This document shows, in pieces, positions 1-5,222 of a stretch of DNA of 5,281 nt. The position numbers were made by a program, and so were the translations under genes. The DNA is taken from positions 1 to 5,281 of the forward strand of contig CAYTRS010000039.1 of NCBI GenBank assembly GCA_964440305.1, read 5' to 3'. The notes below the pieces were generated by a model. The model ran no database searches. It was not told the DNA's origin and was given only the letters and a program-made list of their open reading frames with translations. Within the stretch, counting starts at the first letter, position 1; the number at the start of each line of letters is the position of its first letter. This DNA is from CAYTRS01 sp964440305 (GTDB lineage Bacteria; Patescibacteriota; Minisyncoccia; Moranbacterales; JAKLHP01).

Positions 1-185
1 TAACAATCGGAACTTTTGCCGGTTATGCTCCCATTGAAGAACCGAAATTTTCCGTTTTGGTAAAAATTTATAATCCGAAAGATGTTCAGTGGGCGGAATC
101 GACAGCAGCTCCGGCCTTTGGAAAAATAATGAAGTTTTTGCTGGAATATTATAAAGTGGAGCCGACGGAAGAAATTGATAAATAA
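1..185 (+). CDS. ftsI: Class B penicillin-binding protein (FtsI/PBP2-type D,D-transpeptidase), C-terminal end only
   Basis: This is the last 60 codons of a gene that begins outside the window; the first whole codon is at 3 and the TAA is at 183-185. The visible peptide has the C-terminal signature of class B PBP transpeptidase domains: GTFAGYAP, then EEPKFSVLVKI, then AAPAFGKIM, and a final LLEYYKVEP. These enzymes cross-link peptidoglycan stem peptides on the outer face of the cytoplasmic membrane. The catalytic SxxK, SxN and KTG motifs would lie upstream and cannot be checked. A murF-like gene follows 180 bases downstream on the same strand, which favours the division enzyme FtsI over the elongation enzyme PBP2, but 60 residues cannot separate them. 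The family assignment is firm; the symbol is tentative. Confidence 0.82.
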   Translation, partial: TIGTFAGYAPIEEPKFSVLVKIYNPKDVQWAESTAAPAFGKIMKFLLEYYKVEPTEEIDK

Positions 186-330
186 TGTCAAAGGTTAAAT
201 TTCTAATGTCAAATCTCAGCCTTAGGCTGATCCGCCTTTGGCGGAAATATAAAAATTTTAAGTTTTTGTAATTTAGATTTAGGATTTGATTTGAAATTTG
301 TAATTTGTTATTTGGATTTAAAATAAGATT
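186..330. repeat. AT-rich intergenic repeat with two tandem GC hairpins
   Basis: This spacer between the PBP gene and murF holds no gene. Its centre has two back-to-back perfect hairpins: CAGCC-TTA-GGCTG at 217-229 and TCCGCC-TTT-GGCGGA at 231-245. Low-complexity AT-rich DNA flanks them, with recurring words such as AATGTCAAA on the left and GAAATTTG/TAATTTG on the right. The same vocabulary recurs in the 23S rRNA insertion at 5059-5222. The layout resembles a REP-type dispersed element. The hairpins lack a clear T-run, so they are not a convincing terminator. A weak promoter-like pair for murF (TTGTTA at 305, GATTAT at 327) is not listed because its match is poor. Confidence 0.6.
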
Positions 331-365
331 ATATTTTTTAAACCTCAAGTTAGCACTAGTTAATT

Positions 366-1670
366 ATGAAGAGCAGAAAATTAGCATTTTTAGAGATGGT
401 GCTCCGCTGGATGGCGATTGCCATTCTCAAGAAATATCATCCCAAAATCGTCGGAATCACCGGTTCAATAGGAAAAACTTCCACCAAGGAAGCGGTTTTT
501 TCGGTGCTCTCGGAATATTATAAAGTCAGAAAAAATGAGAAAAATTATAACAATGAAATCGGCATACCCCTCACCATAATCGGAGCGGAAAGCGGGGGAA
601 AATCCGCAGCCAAATGGACAATCGTTTTTTTCAGATGGCTTTTCCAATTAATCTTGCCGCTTCCTTACCCGAAAATTCTGGTTTTGGAAATGGGAGTTGA
701 CCGGCCGGGAGATATGAAATACCTCCTGAGCTTCATAAAACCCTTGGTTGGAATAGTGACGAATGTTTCCGGAAGCCATTTGGAGTTTTTCAAAAATATT
801 GACCATATTGCCAAAGAAAAAAGCCTTCTGATAAAATCCCTTCCGGAAAATGGTTTGGCTGTTCTTAATGGAGGAGATGAGCGGGTTTTGAAAATGGGAG
901 AAAAAATAAAATCTCCTATCAAAGCTTGCGGATTTGGGGATAATGTCCAAGTAAAAGCCACTGACTTGAGTTTCAGCCGAGAAAATTTAGTTTTAAGCGG
1001 GATAAGCTTCAAGCTTAACTATGAAGGGAAAATAATCCCAGTAAGGCTTCCCGGAATCGCAGCTCCGTATTTTGTAAACTCCGCCCTTTTGGCGATTGCC
1101 GTGGGAGTATTTTTCAAAATTAACTTGATTGAAATCGCAAGGGCTCTCGAGAATTTTGCTACCCCTCCCGGCCGGATGAAGCTAATTGAAGGAATCAAGG
1201 GCAGTTTTATTATTGATGATTCATATAATTCCTCTCCTGCTTCAGCTTCCGCAGCAATCGATGTTCTCAAGGAAATTAAGGCTAGGAGGAAAATAGCGGT
1301 TTTTGGCGACATGCTTGAATTGGGAAGCGAAAGTGCTTCCGGGCATCAAGAAATAATAAAAAAATCTTTCAATGCCGGAGTCAGCGCCTTGTTTGCAGTC
1401 GGAGAAAGAATGAAATCGGCAATAAGGATGATTGATGCCGAAAATTTTTCCAATACGGAGATTTTTTATTTTTCCGATCCGGAAGCGGCCGGAAGGGAGC
1501 TTCAGAAGTTTGTTTCTGCCGGAGACGTTATTCTCATCAAGGGCTCCCAGGGAATGAGAATGGAAAAAGTTGCGGAGGAAATCATGGCCGATCCGCTTCA
1601 AGCCGAAAATTTGCTTTGCCGGCAGTCGGAGGAATGGAAAAAAATTCCATTTACAAAGCCGCAAGGTTAA
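366..1670 (+). CDS. murF: Mur ligase, MurF-like (UDP-MurNAc-tripeptide--D-Ala-D-Ala ligase), without the usual N-terminal domain
   Basis: This 434-residue cytoplasmic enzyme would add D-Ala-D-Ala to the UDP-MurNAc-tripeptide, the last soluble step of peptidoglycan precursor synthesis. Visible motifs are the ATP-binding loop GITGSIGKTSTKE (30-42, Lys37), NYNNEIGIPLT (60-70), LEMG (107-110), IAKEK (148-152, with the lysine usually carbamylated in Mur ligases), PPGRM (267-271), IIDDSYNSSPAS (282-293), GDMLELG (314-320) and IKGSQGMRMEKV (391-402). The central and C-terminal domains are therefore complete. Only about 29 residues precede the P-loop, whereas E. coli MurF has roughly 100 forming the UDP-MurNAc-binding domain. 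An in-frame TAG at 357-359 excludes a longer start at this locus. ATG 366 has no clear Shine-Dalgarno sequence. The PBP gene upstream fits a dcw-like cluster. The ligase family is certain; MurF is favoured over MurC, D or E by the DSYN and KGS motifs. Confidence 0.9.
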   Translation: MKSRKLAFLEMVLRWMAIAILKKYHPKIVGITGSIGKTSTKEAVFSVLSEYYKVRKNEKNYNNEIGIPLTIIGAESGGKSAAKWTIVFFRWLFQLILPLPYPKILVLEMGVDRPGDMKYLLSFIKPLVGIVTNVSGSHLEFFKNIDHIAKEKSLLIKSLPENGLAVLNGGDERVLKMGEKIKSPIKACGFGDNVQVKATDLSFSRENLVLSGISFKLNYEGKIIPVRLPGIAAPYFVNSALLAIAVGVFFKINLIEIARALENFATPPGRMKLIEGIKGSFIIDDSYNSSPASASAAIDVLKEIKARRKIAVFGDMLELGSESASGHQEIIKKSFNAGVSALFAVGERMKSAIRMIDAENFSNTEIFYFSDPEAAGRELQKFVSAGDVILIKGSQGMRMEKVAEEIMADPLQAENLLCRQSEEWKKIPFTKPQG

Positions 1671-1678
1671 GCATTGTT

Positions 1679-1707
1679 TTGTCCATTGCGATTAATTGTG
1701 CTATTAT
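1679..1707 (+). promoter_or_regulatory. Extended -10 promoter for the histidine kinase gene
   Basis: A -35 TTGTCC (1679-1684) is separated by exactly 17 bases from a -10 TATTAT (1702-1707). A TG one base upstream of the -10 (1699-1700) makes it an extended -10 promoter. The predicted start, near 1713-1715, gives a leader of about 33 bases before ATG 1747. A small inverted repeat, CGAAA-GAA-TTTCG (1713-1725), lies at the start point and could be an operator or a 5' hairpin. This suggests the kinase has its own promoter rather than depending on murF transcription. Confidence 0.6.
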
Positions 1708-1746
1708 ATAAACGAAAGAATTTCGACTTAAAAAATACAAACAAAA

Positions 1747-3417
1747 ATGTTCAGCCAAATTTTTTCACTTGCAGTATTTATCGTTATTGCCTTGTTTCTT
1801 GGCTTCAGCGTTTTGCGCAAAAATTCAAAGAACGAAGTCAATAGAAGCTTCTTTTTCCTGACTTTTGCCGTTTCCGTTTGGATAACGACATGCTACTTCT
1901 CGAGCATTATTGAAAATGCCAGTGCCGTAAATTATCTGGCGAGATTGCTTTACGCTTCCGGGTTTTTTGTTGCTGCTTTCTATTTGTTGCTTTGTTTCAG
2001 CCTTACCGGAATGAGGGACAAAATCAGAAAAATTTTTGTTTGGATTGTTTTCCTGACGCTCTTTGTTTTCGTTGCTCTTGTTTTTTCCACCAATTTTGTG
2101 GTTTCCGACTTCCGGTTGCTTGGAAAGGGAATTGAAGTAATATTTGGAAGGGGCGAAATCATTTTCAGGATCCTGATGACGTTATTTTTCGCTTTTGCAA
2201 CAATCCTTTTGGTTTTGAGGTACCGGATTTCCGATCCGGAAAAAAGGAATGAAATAATTTATGCCAGCGGAGGATTCGTCTTTTTGGCTCCCGCATTTTT
2301 GGAAAACATGGGAATCATCAATTTCATAAAAAGCAGCCCCAATTATTTGACTTATTCCGGAATGATATGCTTCAGTATGGTTTTTTTCCTGATGTCTTGC
2401 GGATATTCCATAACCAGGCCCCGCATTTTTAATGCAAAGGTCTTGTTGCTGGAACTCAGCAGTTTTGCGGTTCTCTTGATAAGCTTTCTTCAGGTGTTTT
2501 TGGCGGCAAATATTCCCGTGATGGCAATAGACCTTTTTGCTTTCATAATTCTGCTCTTTCTTCTCGCGAAGCTCATTCGGAGTTCGGAAAATGAAATTCG
2601 CCAAGGGGAAAGGCTGGAATATTTCGATGAAGAAATACAGAAACTGGACCAAGCCAAACTGGAGTTTATGAACGTCGCTTCGCACCAGCTAAGAACTCCT
2701 ATAACAGTGATCAAGGGAGTGGTTTCTCTCATCAGAAGCGGAGAGATAGAAATGTTTGAAGAAGCGAAAAAAAGGCAGTTTTACGAAAGCGCCTGGTTCA
2801 AATGCTTGAAGCTGGAAGAAGTGGTGAACGACATTCTCAACGCGAATTATCTTGCCAGCCGGAAATTCAATGTTTTGGAAAAAGAATTGGAATTGGTGGA
2901 TTTGCGCGACCTTTTGGGAGGAATAATAGAAAGCTACAAAAAAGAAATAAATCCCGAAGAAATGGAAATTGAAATAAAGCATTTTGACAGCTCCGTTCCT
3001 AAAATTTATGCCCAGGAAGATTATTTGAAGGAAGCGTTTAAATGCCTTTTGAATAACGCGATTAAATATACGCCCTTTCCCAGAAAAAACGCTGAAGGAA
3101 AAAAGAGCAAGGGATTGGTGGAAGCGAATATCTGGCGGGAGGGAATTTATGCCGTCATTGAAATAAAAGACAATGGAATTGGAATACCCGAGAAAGAGAT
3201 GCACAATATGTTCAGGAAATTCTACCGGGCCAGCAACGCCAAGAATATCTACAATGATGGATCAGGGCTGGGGCTTTATATTACCAAAGAGATAGTAGAA
3301 GGGCATTTCGGTTCAATTTCGGTTAAAAGCGAAGAAGGCGAGGGGACGTCTTTCATCGTTAAAATTCCCATAAATCCCAAAATGGTTCAGGGAAATTCCG
3401 ACTTGACAAAAACTTGA
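1747..3417 (+). CDS. Multi-pass membrane sensor histidine kinase
   Basis: This 556-residue protein is a two-component sensor kinase. The N-terminal half is strongly hydrophobic, with about nine candidate membrane segments (near 5-22, 34-54, 63-86, 95-114, 138-157, 170-190, 202-220, 232-252 and 258-276) and little extracellular domain, which suggests sensing within or at the membrane. A charged helical linker (278-305) leads to the HisKA domain with the H-box ASHQLRTP (311-318, phosphorylated His313). The ATPase domain follows: N-box LLNNAIKYTP (434-443), G1 DNGIGIP (475-481), F-box FRKFYRAS (489-496) and G2 GSGLGLYI (505-512). All catalytic elements are present, so it should be active. No PAS, HAMP or receiver domain is seen, and no response regulator lies beside it. 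No Shine-Dalgarno sequence precedes ATG 1747. The signal it senses cannot be told; the neighbouring cell-wall genes only hint at an envelope role. Confidence 0.93.
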   Translation: MFSQIFSLAVFIVIALFLGFSVLRKNSKNEVNRSFFFLTFAVSVWITTCYFSSIIENASAVNYLARLLYASGFFVAAFYLLLCFSLTGMRDKIRKIFVWIVFLTLFVFVALVFSTNFVVSDFRLLGKGIEVIFGRGEIIFRILMTLFFAFATILLVLRYRISDPEKRNEIIYASGGFVFLAPAFLENMGIINFIKSSPNYLTYSGMICFSMVFFLMSCGYSITRPRIFNAKVLLLELSSFAVLLISFLQVFLAANIPVMAIDLFAFIILLFLLAKLIRSSENEIRQGERLEYFDEEIQKLDQAKLEFMNVASHQLRTPITVIKGVVSLIRSGEIEMFEEAKKRQFYESAWFKCLKLEEVVNDILNANYLASRKFNVLEKELELVDLRDLLGGIIESYKKEINPEEMEIEIKHFDSSVPKIYAQEDYLKEAFKCLLNNAIKYTPFPRKNAEGKKSKGLVEANIWREGIYAVIEIKDNGIGIPEKEMHNMFRKFYRASNAKNIYNDGSGLGLYITKEIVEGHFGSISVKSEEGEGTSFIVKIPINPKMVQGNSDLTKT

Positions 3418-3431
3418 AAAAGGAGTATAGT
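3403..3431 (+). promoter_or_regulatory. Consensus sigma-70-type promoter inside the 3' end of the kinase gene
   Basis: A perfect -35 TTGACA (3403-3408), a 17-base spacer and a -10 TATAGT (3426-3431, five of six consensus bases) form the best promoter in the window. The -35 lies in the last kinase codons, so the downstream unit overlaps that gene's end. Transcription should begin near 3437-3439, just where three TGGGA boxes start. It would drive the structured leader at 3438-3571 and the small-protein gene at 3605. Confidence 0.75.
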
Positions 3432-3439
3432 TGGAAGCG

Positions 3440-3467
3440 TGGGAAAGTAATGGGAAAAGTAATGGGA
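3440..3467 (+). promoter_or_regulatory. Three tandem TGGGA boxes at the transcription start (possible MraZ-like operator)
   Basis: TGGGA occurs at 3440-3444, 3451-3455 and 3463-3467 within near-identical TGGGAAAAGTAA units, with a degenerate TGGAA at 3432. The boxes begin at the predicted start point of the 3403 promoter, where a bound protein would block initiation. MraZ, the regulator of dcw clusters, is known to bind tandem TGGGN repeats. Its usual period is 10 bases, while these are 11 and 12 apart, so the match is imperfect. The tandem repeat is seen directly; the MraZ reading is inference. Confidence 0.4.
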
Positions 3468-3533
3468 AATTAAAACAAAAATCATTCAAATAGGGCAAAG
3501 TTCAAAGCAGGGGGATTCACCAGTGCTTTGAAA

Positions 3534-3571
3534 ACAGAAGACAGTTTTTAGGAGGCTGTCTTCTGTTTTTT
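3534..3571 (+). terminator. Intrinsic terminator upstream of the small-protein gene
   Basis: The arms ACAGAAGACAG (3534-3544) and CTGTCTTCTGT (3556-3566) form a perfect 11-bp stem, with an 11-base loop and a run of six T at 3566-3571. An A-run just before the left arm can extend the stem by pairing with the T-run. The loop holds AGGAGG, a Shine-Dalgarno-like sequence with no start codon in range. It stands between the 3403 promoter and the gene at 3605, so it either ends a small RNA or acts as an attenuator. Confidence 0.75.
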
Positions 3572-3604
3572 AAAAAAGGCTTAATAAAGAAAGGAGGAGT
3601 AGCC

Positions 3605-3823
3605 ATGAAAAATTTGATAATGCGCTTCTATAACGAAGTGCATCATAAGGCAAATCCTCTTCATGTCTACTGCCGGCTTGTTGAAGCGGGAGTAGCCAAA
3701 AAAAGGGCAAGAAACTTTGCCCGGCGCTATGAGTATTTTTTTAATTTTTTAAATGTTTCCATCCTGAATATAGTCTGGGTGGCAGCTCTGGCGCTAAACA
3801 CTTTTTTAAGAAAGGAGGTGTAA
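3605..3823 (+). CDS. Small basic protein with one C-terminal membrane segment, unknown function
   Basis: This 72-residue protein is not one I recognise. The first 42 residues are basic, with a histidine-containing stretch (EVHHKANPLHVYCRL, 11-25) and an Arg/Lys-rich amphipathic part (KKRARNFARR, 32-41). A hydrophobic segment (about 45-68, FFNFLNVSILNIVWVAALAL core) then looks like a single membrane helix ending in RKEV. A cytoplasmic N-terminus with a C-terminal anchor fits the charge pattern. ATG 3605 is supported by AAGGAGG at 3591-3597 with 7-base spacing, whereas the kinase and murF have no such site, so strong translation is likely. The gene is bracketed by terminators (3534-3571 and 3846-3916) and probably depends on the 3403 promoter through the structured leader. 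The site and codon-like composition support a real gene; its function is open. Confidence 0.68.
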   Translation: MKNLIMRFYNEVHHKANPLHVYCRLVEAGVAKKRARNFARRYEYFFNFLNVSILNIVWVAALALNTFLRKEV

Positions 3824-3845
3824 GATTGTGGGAAAAAAATTATTT

Positions 3846-3916
3846 AGCCTTGTGAGATCGGAAGAAAATAATTGCAACGCAATTATCCGAAGCTCGCAAG
3901 GCTTTTTTTATTTTTT
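3846..3916 (+). terminator. Long branched-stem intrinsic terminator after the small-protein gene
   Basis: AGCCTTG (3846-3852) pairs with CAAGGCT (3897-3903), then a U-G wobble and GAG/CTC continue the helix. After a small internal loop, TCGG (3858-3861) pairs with CCGA (3887-3890). The top is a perfect 8-bp hairpin, ATAATTGC-AAC-GCAATTAT (3868-3886). The structure ends in seven T (3903-3909), one A and six T (3911-3916). It is the strongest terminator in the window and would end the small-protein transcript. Confidence 0.82.
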
Positions 3917-3957
3917 CTGCCACATAGAAGCAATATTTAGCATTATAAAAACGGCTA

Positions 3958-3985
3958 TTGACACAATTTTTATTTTTGCTAGTAT
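3958..3985 (+). promoter_or_regulatory. Promoter upstream of the competing-hairpin leader
   Basis: A perfect -35 TTGACA (3958-3963) is followed after 16 bases by TAGTAT (3980-3985), preceded by TGC as in extended -10 promoters. An alternative -10 is TATAAG (3983-3988) with a longer 19-base spacer. Transcription would start near 3992. It reads toward the hairpins at 4077-4139 and, if it passes them, the 23S rRNA gene. Confidence 0.55.
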
Positions 3986-4076
3986 AAGAAGTACAGCAAG
4001 TTGCCATTTAGATTGTTTTTAGGATTAATTTCTAAACAAAAAACATCTGAAGAAAATACTCAAAAAATTTCCAAAT

Positions 4077-4139
4077 AAAAGCGGATAAAACGCGAGCTTT
4101 AGTTTTTCTTGAAATCCGCTTTTTGAGAAGCGGTTTTTT
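4077..4139 (+). terminator. Terminator with mutually exclusive alternative hairpin (attenuator-like)
   Basis: Three segments share one sequence: AAAAGCGGAT (4077-4086), ATCCGCTTTT (4114-4123) and AAGCGG (4128-4133). The second can pair with the first over 10 bp across a 27-base loop. It can instead pair with the third as CCGCTT-TTTGAG-AAGCGG, followed by six T at 4134-4139, a typical intrinsic terminator. Both pairings cannot form together, which is the logic of an antiterminator/terminator switch. The 1:2 helix has more base pairs but forms first and has a larger loop. It lies about 85 bases after the predicted start at 3992. Confidence 0.6.
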
Positions 4140-4218
4140 GTTTAAAAAATTTGAAAAATTGGCGCGAAAACCAGTGCAAGCATTTCCCTGCTTATATTGG
4201 TTTCCGCATCACTGGAAC

Positions 4219-4249
4219 TTGACAATTCAACAAGGTCTTATCGTATTAT
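4219..4249 (+). promoter_or_regulatory. Possible proximal promoter of the 23S rRNA gene
   Basis: A perfect TTGACA (4219-4224) and TATTAT (4244-4249, five of six bases) are separated by 19 bases, longer than the usual 16-18. The start would be near 4256, giving a pre-23S leader of about 117 bases. It lies beyond the terminator at 4116-4139 and is the only candidate that would transcribe the rRNA without reading through that hairpin. Confidence 0.42.
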
Positions 4250-4499
4250 CCTTGACGGAGCTATGTCAGCGGAAAAGCGCTCGGGGATGAAACGATATAG
4301 TCAAAAAAAGTAGGTTCAATGTTCCGTTTGTTTGCGCATAAAGCGTTGCAGGCGGGACGTTAAAATAGAAAAGGTTACATAATGCGCATGGTGGATGCCT
4401 TGACACTAAACAGCGATGAAGGACGCAGCAGGTTGCGATAAGCCTCGGTGAGTTGCCAAGCGAACTTTGACCCGAGGATCTCCGAATGGGAAAACCCAG

Positions 4500-4662
4500 C
4501 CGTGCATAGCACAGAAAATTCGAAATCCGAATTTCGAATTTCGAAACAATTTCAAAATTAAAACAATAAAATTCAAAAACAGTTTTGGATTTAGAATTTT
4601 GAAAATTAAAATTTGTTTCGAGTTTCGTATTTAGATATTCGTGCTTTCCGCGCTGTGCATGG
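4500..4662 (+). repeat. Intervening sequence 1 in 23S rRNA, in the hairpin matching E. coli helix 9
   Basis: Between ACCCAG and the downstream AACTGAAACATC segment, the E. coli gene has a short hairpin near position 130-150 (helix 9). Here there are 163 bases, largely AT. The ends CCGTGCATAGCACAGAAA (4500-4517) and TTTCCGCGCTGTGCATGG (4645-4662) pair at 16 of 18 positions counting G-U pairs. Inside, TCGAAACAA (4541-4549) pairs with TTGTTTCGA (4613-4621), so the whole insert can fold as one long hairpin extending the rRNA helix. It has no ORF on the rRNA strand. It may be retained or excised. Confidence 0.8.
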
Positions 4663-4963
4663 TTAGCGCTATTTGAATTCATAGAGTAGCGCGGCACACC
4701 CTGGGAACTGAAACATCTTAGTACCAGGAGGAAGAGAAAACAACAGTGATTCCGTGAGTAGTGGCGAGCGAAAGCGGAAAAGCCATGAGTCTTTAGCAGA
4801 AAGGTTAGTCAAACGTCTCTGGAAAGAGCGGCCATAGAGGGTGATAGCCCCGTAGGTGAAAACATTTTTGTGGAACTAAGTCTCAAAAAAGTAGGGCGGG
4901 ACCGGAGAAATCCCGTTTGAAGATGGGAGCACTATTCTCCCAAGGCTAAATATGTTTAGTGAT

Positions 4964-5000
<37 letters not shown>

Positions 5001-5058
5001 CATCCCGATTAGGGAGATGAAATAGTATCTGAAACCATGTGCTAACGAAGAGTCAGAG

Positions 5059-5222
5059 CCGTGCGTAGCACGGAATGTCAAAATCCAAGTGACAAATGAC
5101 AAATCAAATCCAAAATCTAAATGACAAAAATTTTTAATAATATATTTGAAATTTGGTCATTGGACATTTGAAATTGATTTGAAATTTGAAATTGGAAATT
5201 TGGAATTCCGCGCTGTGCGCGG
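5059..5222 (+). repeat. Intervening sequence 2 in 23S rRNA, with the same ends as the first
   Basis: This 164-base AT-rich insert sits after GAAACCATGTGCTAACG, replacing a peripheral hairpin near E. coli position 480-510. Its ends CCGTGCGTAGCACGGAAT (5059-5076) and ATTCCGCGCTGTGCGCGG (5205-5222) pair at 17 of 18 positions counting G-U pairs. The terminal sequences match those of the insert at 4500-4662 almost base for base (GCCGTGCRTAGCACRG and CCGCGCTGTGCRYGG), while the interiors differ. The interior repeats AAATGAC/GAAATTTG words also seen at 186-330. It contains no reading frame worth calling. Confidence 0.8.

Larger units (their letters stand above)
3438..3571 (+). ncRNA. Structured leader or small RNA between a strong promoter and an intrinsic terminator
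   Basis: From the predicted start near 3438 to the terminator T-run the transcript would be about 134 bases with no convincing reading frame. It contains a perfect 9-bp hairpin, TTCAAAGCA (3501-3509) with TGCTTTGAA (3524-3532), enclosing a 14-base loop rich in G (GGGGG then ATTCACCAG). The terminator helix follows after one base. This is the architecture of either a free small RNA or a cis-acting leader that controls the small-protein gene 33 bases beyond the terminator. It matches no riboswitch class I can recognise. Confidence 0.4.
3917..4372. other. Gene-free region between the small-protein terminator and the 23S rRNA gene
   Basis: No convincing protein gene, tRNA or 16S rRNA is visible in these 456 bases. 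They hold a promoter (3958-3985), competing hairpins ending in a T-run (4077-4139), and a second possible promoter (4219-4249). Several short inverted repeats lie before the 23S start: CCAGTG/CACTGG enclosing AAGCA-TTTCCC-TGCTT (4171-4216), AGCG-GAAAAG-CGCT (about 4268-4281), and GTTCCG/CGGGAC (about 4320-4359). The part from about 4256 to 4372 would be the leader of the pre-23S transcript. No boxA-like antitermination sequence is obvious. Confidence 0.55.

Noticed and set aside
305..523. A 72-codon frame overlapping the start of murF
   Set aside because: It lies out of frame over conserved murF codons including the P-loop, and has no ribosome-binding site.
3856..3867. AGATCGGAAGA, the beginning of a common sequencing adapter
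   Set aside because: Only 11 bases match, and they form part of a well-paired terminator stem, so chance is the better explanation.
3828..4022. A 64-codon frame starting at GTG with a good ribosome-binding site
   Set aside because: Most of it is the terminator stem and T-run (3846-3916), whose T's give the FFYFF stretch, and it also runs through the promoter at 3958-3985. Composition gives no sign of a protein, so only the start signal is reported as a finding.
4252..4313. Resemblance to the 3' core of a group I intron (ACGATATAGTCAA after a small hairpin)
   Set aside because: The complementary TTGAC...CTAT strand is split by five bases, no P3 to P6 elements are recognisable upstream, and the site lies before the mature 23S start rather than inside an exon. 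A covariance search would decide.
4256..4345. A tRNA suggested by GGTTCAAT near 4314
   Set aside because: The flanks do not pair as a T-arm, and no D-arm or acceptor stem can be formed.
4266..4697. A 143-codon minus-strand frame
   Set aside because: It is antisense to the 23S rRNA and its first insert. The repetitive NFNFQNSKSK/FEIRISNF peptide is the typical false translation of AT-rich repeats.
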